From the NCBI GenBank assembly GCA_900769965.1, contig CAAGIQ010000069.1, positions 1 to 16,188 on the forward strand: DNA of 16,188 bases. Reading direction: 5' to 3'. Origin of the DNA: Bacilli bacterium. Lineage in GTDB: Bacteria > Bacillota_I > Bacilli_A > RFN20 > CAG-288. Below are positions 12,710 to 16,188 of this stretch, one piece after another (the first letter of the stretch is position 1; each line of letters starts with the position of its first letter). The position numbers and the translations under genes were made by a program. A model generated the notes under the pieces. It saw nothing but the letters and a program-made list of their open reading frames with translations. It did not search any database and had not been told where the DNA came from.

Positions 12710-15490
12710 CTATTTACTAAACAAGCCATCTTTATACATCTTCTTTAGTTTAGATGAAGAGATTATTTTAGGTATAAAAGAGAAGGCTAAAGCTAAGAAA
12801 AAGTTGATGAAATATATCTTAACATCGAAAGATTTTAACTCTATGCCAAGAAGCTCTTCTAAGCCTTTTAAAAAAGTGATATTCATAAAAACAAGAGATA
12901 AAGACGAGTTAAAAAATGCTATAAAACCTATGAAAAACGATAAAAATGAATAATAGCGAAGCACGTCTTTTAAAGTGTATCCTTCTAGAAGAAGCAGCCT
13001 TATCTTATTGTAGTCATCCTTAATGAACAAGAAAACTACTAAAGTCATAAGTATCGCCGCTATTATCGATGAGATGAAAGCGAAAGCCATCAGGATAGAA
13101 GAGATGTAAGAAAGTATTTCATCTATTCCTTTAGATACCTCTAAAGAAGGAAATGAAAACTCGTATTCGTTATATCTTCTCTCCAGTTCTTTTAAGACGT
13201 TCTCGTTATCTATATCGTCTTTAAAATTTATTATGACTTTATCGTTCATCAACGTCTCGCTATCTAATTCGAACTGATCTTCACCTAAAGCTCTTATAAA
13301 GTCAGCGTCGTGATAGAAGCAATAGCTATCGTCATCGATGACTCCGACAACTTTTAGAGTTCCATCTTTAAAGATATTCTTATAACCTTCGTTGATATAT
13401 TCAACATCTTTTAAACATGTTAAATATATGTCTTTCCCTATATAAAAAGGATTCTTAAATAGCTTTTCACCTAAGGAAGAAGAGATGACAACTTCGTTGT
13501 AGTTTCTAGGTATTATCCCTTTTAGAAGAGTCTTGTTATCGATAGACTTAAAGCATATCCCTTCGTTTAAGGAAGAAGAGACCATCGAAGAAGAAACTAT
13601 ATCATCTTTAGATACGATAGTAGCTCCCATAAAGCCGTTTAAAGATACATCAGCTTTGTAGTTATAATCCACTAATTCGTTGATCTTTTCCTTTTTAGAA
13701 CTCACGTATATCGATTTTAAAAAGAACGAGTACATTCCCTGCTCCGAATAATAGTAAAAATTATTTGAGTAATAATAGTCTTTAAATTGATCTTTATACG
13801 TTAGTAATATCTCATCAACTTTATATAAATCTATCTGGCTCTTTTTTGCCTTTTTTACTTCTAGTCTCCCTTTGGTTCCTTTTCTTTTCTCTGAGTAGAA
13901 TAGCTTCAGTTCTTCTTTTAAGACCTTATAACTAAACCCAACAAACTCCTTATCATGATATAACTTATTAAGTAACTCCCTCATATCATCTTCCCTGCAA
14001 TATAAAAAATACGATTTAAAACTAGTCCAAGGATATTCGTAATTCATCTTGATAGGTGAAGAAAGGAAACTGAGTTCATCATCGTAGAAATATTCGTTAA
14101 AATCCTCTTTAGTATGGATGATTTCAGTTTTGTTAGCCATTATTATCTCCGCTATCTTAAACATCGATTCCGCGTGATAGCTATAAGTCTTGTTACTTAG
14201 TTCAACTATAAGATATAGAGGTTTACTTGTTATATATTCTTGAAGTGAAGAAGATGTTTTTAAATACTCCTGCAAAGCCTGATAAGAAAAAGGAGATAGA
14301 GAAAGACAGATATCCTGATATCCTAATTCAACATATTCAAATTTTGAGTTTTCATCTAACTCTTGATAATAAGTAAATTCGATAAAGTTTCTTACCCCGA
14401 TATCTTTGAAGAAATATTTATCTAACCCGTTTTTTAAATATACGTCGTTTTGATCTTTGAACATGTCTTCAAAATTCATATCGTAATAAGTGCCAATTCC
14501 TTTTATATATCTTTGGTATTTGTTCTCTATTCTTTTAAGCGTTTGATAAGGGGCTGCTTCATCAAACGAACGATAGATTTTTGTCTCCTTCTCTTTAATC
14601 ATCAGAGAGTTTTTCTCCAAAGAACCTGATAGATAAGTTTTTAGAGATGAGTTAACGCAAGAAGAAATCAGATTGATTAGCCCTATAGAAATAAGGGCTA
14701 AAGAAGTTGAAAAAGATGAGAATAAGAAGTGCTTCATCCGCTTTTTAAAAAGCTTTAATACATTTATTAATATCGATGAAAAGGAGTATTTTTTCCTATT
14801 AACGTTACTTTTTCCTCTTATTTTTTCATCGTTTATAACTAAGTTATTCTCTACGATTCTTCCATCTTTTAACTTAATAATATTCTTATCTTCACCTATC
14901 TCTTTTACGTTATGAGCGATGATAATCACTAGCTTAGTTTTCGCTATTTTTTCAAATAAATCCATCATCTTCTTACGCATTTCAAAATGAAGTGGACCTA
15001 GAGGTTCATCTAAAAAGAGAACGTTATATTCTTTAGCTAAAGCTCTAGCTAGACTTACTCTTTTCCTCTCACCGCCTGAAAGAAGAGATACCTTTTTATC
15101 TTTGATTCCTAATAGACCTACTTCCTCTAATACTTTTAACGCTTTCTTTTTCTTTCTCGCATACGAGTAGTTATATAGCTCTAATCCGATCATCACGTTA
15201 TCGATAACTGAAAGATAATTATCAAGTTCATCCTCTTGAAGGCATAAAGAAAACTCAAATAGATGAAGATCGGAAATGAAATAGTCTTTTAATCTTTTCG
15301 AGTTATAGATTATATTCCCTTCGTAAGAATCATCTAAAGACGCAAGACATCTAAGCAAAGTCGATTTAGAAGAACCCGATTCACCGATTAGATAGACTAA
15401 GCCTCTAGAAGGCAATTTTAACTTCACGTCTTTTAAAGCGACGACATTGCCTTTCTTATAAGTCTTATTTTTTATATCGACATCAAACAT
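12710..15490 (-). CDS. ABC exporter: ATPase fused to FtsX/MacB-type permease with very large extracellular domain
   Basis: This 926-residue membrane protein fuses an N-terminal ATPase to a permease. The ATPase (about 1-225) has a Walker A-like GESGSSKST (36-44), in which Ser replaces the Gly before Lys42, Q-loop Gln85, signature LSGGE (137-141), Walker B LFLDE with Glu162, and His193. The D-loop reads LGPLHFE (164-170), with His where Asp is usual. The permease has one helix at about 255-278, then about 510 extracellular residues rich in Tyr, Lys, Asp and Ser, then three helices at about 792-823, 846-873 and 889-909. That is the MacB/FtsX topology: such proteins export peptides or lipoproteins, or transmit force to envelope enzymes. 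The substrate is unknown. The ATG at 15490 is preferred to GTG at 15499 because AAGAGGTG lies six bases before it. The upstream FtsX gene ends two bases earlier. Confidence 0.9.
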   Translation of the reverse strand: MFDVDIKNKTYKKGNVVALKDVKLKLPSRGLVYLIGESGSSKSTLLRCLASLDDSYEGNIIYNSKRLKDYFISDLHLFEFSLCLQEDELDNYLSVIDNVMIGLELYNYSYARKKKKALKVLEEVGLLGIKDKKVSLLSGGERKRVSLARALAKEYNVLFLDEPLGPLHFEMRKKMMDLFEKIAKTKLVIIIAHNVKEIGEDKNIIKLKDGRIVENNLVINDEKIRGKSNVNRKKYSFSSILINVLKLFKKRMKHFLFSSFSTSLALISIGLINLISSCVNSSLKTYLSGSLEKNSLMIKEKETKIYRSFDEAAPYQTLKRIENKYQRYIKGIGTYYDMNFEDMFKDQNDVYLKNGLDKYFFKDIGVRNFIEFTYYQELDENSKFEYVELGYQDICLSLSPFSYQALQEYLKTSSSLQEYITSKPLYLIVELSNKTYSYHAESMFKIAEIIMANKTEIIHTKEDFNEYFYDDELSFLSSPIKMNYEYPWTSFKSYFLYCREDDMRELLNKLYHDKEFVGFSYKVLKEELKLFYSEKRKGTKGRLEVKKAKKSQIDLYKVDEILLTYKDQFKDYYYSNNFYYYSEQGMYSFFLKSIYVSSKKEKINELVDYNYKADVSLNGFMGATIVSKDDIVSSSMVSSSLNEGICFKSIDNKTLLKGIIPRNYNEVVISSSLGEKLFKNPFYIGKDIYLTCLKDVEYINEGYKNIFKDGTLKVVGVIDDDSYCFYHDADFIRALGEDQFELDSETLMNDKVIINFKDDIDNENVLKELERRYNEYEFSFPSLEVSKGIDEILSYISSILMAFAFISSIIAAILMTLVVFLFIKDDYNKIRLLLLEGYTLKDVLRYYSFLSFFIGFIAFFNSSLSLVFMNITFLKGLEELLGIELKSFDVKIYFINFFLALAFSFIPKIISSSKLKKMYKDGLFSK

Positions 15491-15491
15491 A

Positions 15492-16188
15492 TCACTCACC
15501 TCTTAACGAATCGACTAAATTAGTTTTATAGATGTTATATAAAGGTATTTGACCGCAGAGATAAGAGAAAATAAACATCAAAAAATAGAGAATAAAACTA
15601 ACCTTTAAGTCGACTGAAGTCAATATCTCGTTGATCTCATAACTAACTAGAACCCTGTTAACTAGATAGAAAGAAAGCTTCTGAAAAATATATGAGAACA
15701 AAACAGTTGAAATAAAGATAATATAGACTAAACCCATACCAGTCTTAATAAAATTGCTTTTAGAGATGTGGAAAGAGAGATATATTGCTAACTCTTCCTT
15801 CTTCTCAGAGTAGATGTTTTCAATAAGAACAAACTCCAATAAGAAGGAGCAGATAAGCGACAAAGCCAAGAAGAAAATCAACAGTTTAGAAAAAGATGAT
15901 ATTAGATCTTCCATGCTTTTGACCATCTCGAGTGGGACAGAATTAATAGAATAACTATCTAAGCTTAACAATTCCTCTTTAAACTCGTAAGGGTTAAGGC
16001 AATAAACAACGCTTTTATAATTAGTTAAATAGTCATCATCCCCTGAAAGAAATGATAGTCTCTCTTTCATCGTTATCGGAAAGTTAAAAGCGGAAGAGGC
16101 GTTAACTAGCTTTACATTAGATAGATAGTTATAAAGATCAAGATACGAATAATAGATAGTTGGATTATTAAAAACTTCTTTCTCTTTA
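15492..16188 (-). CDS. FtsX-like permease, 5' end outside window
   Basis: The minus-strand frame is open from the window edge at 16188 to the TGA at 15492-15494, about 232 residues. An internal ATG at 16070 has no ribosome site, and the frame continues upstream of it without a stop (LVNASSAFNFPIT precedes it), so this is the C-terminal part of a longer protein. It ends part of an extracellular domain, then three helices (about 102-124, 147-170 and 195-217 of the visible part). It closes with PLYNIYKTNLVDSLRGE, the typical FtsX/MacB ending (N-x-x-D-x-L-R). The next gene begins two bases later, so it is cotranscribed with the ATPase-permease fusion. Whether its missing N-terminus also carries an ATPase cannot be seen. 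Confidence 0.88.
   Translation of the reverse strand, partial: KEKEVFNNPTIYYSYLDLYNYLSNVKLVNASSAFNFPITMKERLSFLSGDDDYLTNYKSVVYCLNPYEFKEELLSLDSYSINSVPLEMVKSMEDLISSFSKLLIFFLALSLICSFLLEFVLIENIYSEKKEELAIYLSFHISKSNFIKTGMGLVYIIFISTVLFSYIFQKLSFYLVNRVLVSYEINEILTSVDLKVSFILYFLMFIFSYLCGQIPLYNIYKTNLVDSLRGE
15497..15504 (-). promoter_or_regulatory. Ribosome binding site fixing the start of the ABC-FtsX fusion
   Basis: AAGAGGTG on the minus strand lies inside the end of the upstream permease gene, six bases before the ATG at 15490. The in-frame GTG at 15499 is part of this same site and so is unlikely to be the start. Confidence 0.75.

Noticed and set aside
12660..12953. Plus-strand 97-codon open frame overlapping the 3' end of the ABC gene
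   Set aside because: Most of it is antisense to the C-terminal helices of the exporter; it is Lys-rich without domain pattern and has no ribosome site.
15492..16070. Complete small permease gene starting at the ATG at 16070
   Set aside because: No ribosome site precedes this ATG and the frame stays open to the window edge with sequence consistent with an extracellular domain, so it is the end of a larger gene.
1..16188. Mycoplasma-type code with TGA as tryptophan
   Set aside because: TGA ends genes exactly at ATGA overlaps (2157-2160 and 11031-11034), and tryptophans in conserved motifs are TGG.

Overview
The window is a compact, AT-rich chromosomal segment of a low-GC Gram-positive bacterium (Bacillota). 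It uses the standard bacterial code: TGA ends several genes cleanly at overlaps, and tryptophans are encoded by TGG. Strong AGGAGG-type ribosome sites, an RNA polymerase delta subunit (rpoE), a class II aldolase and the gene order DUF1934-argS-rpoE-fbaA all point to class Bacilli. The order matches Bacillus subtilis ywiB-argS-rpoE-(pyrG-spo0F)-fbaA, but pyrG and spo0F are absent here. The small intergenic gaps and absent spo0F suggest a reduced, non-sporulating lineage, such as an uncultured gut or mollicute-adjacent Bacilli. That placement is inference. No tRNA, rRNA, CRISPR array, insertion sequence or phage gene was seen.

Layout. (1) 1-605, minus: the 5' part of a flippase-like (LPG synthase TM / YbhN type) membrane protein, whose predicted promoter holds a perfect palindrome in its spacer. 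(2) 716-3823, plus: a four-gene operon of a multi-pass membrane protein (DUF2232-like), a membrane-anchored protein with a long Pro/Gln/Asn/Tyr tail, a three-helix membrane protein of unknown function and UDP-glucose 4-epimerase (galE), closed by a strong terminator. Its first gene appears to be leaderless, with an inverted repeat across the -10 box and start codon. (3) 3925-7144, minus: a fusion of an NrnA-type DHH phosphoesterase with a CysQ-type bisphosphate nucleotidase, translationally coupled to a lipoprotein 5'-nucleotidase. (4) 7232-10499, minus: DUF1934-argS-rpoE-fbaA, with a recognisable promoter and terminator. (5) 10552-12140, minus: ychF and ispF, overlapping by four bases. (6) 12348-12548, minus: a cold-shock protein with its own extended -10 promoter and terminator. 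(7) 12710-16188, minus: two FtsX-type exporter proteins, one a complete ATPase-permease fusion and one cut by the window end.

How the genes fit together. The left plus-strand operon with the divergent flippase looks like an envelope module, with galE supplying UDP-galactose or UDP-glucose. The NrnA-CysQ fusion and the 5'-nucleotidase form a nucleotide-recycling pair, one inside and one outside the cell. Groups 4-6 are housekeeping functions: translation, transcription, glycolysis, isoprenoid synthesis and RNA chaperoning. Group 7 is probably one ABC exporter or envelope-acting mechanotransmission system of unknown substrate.
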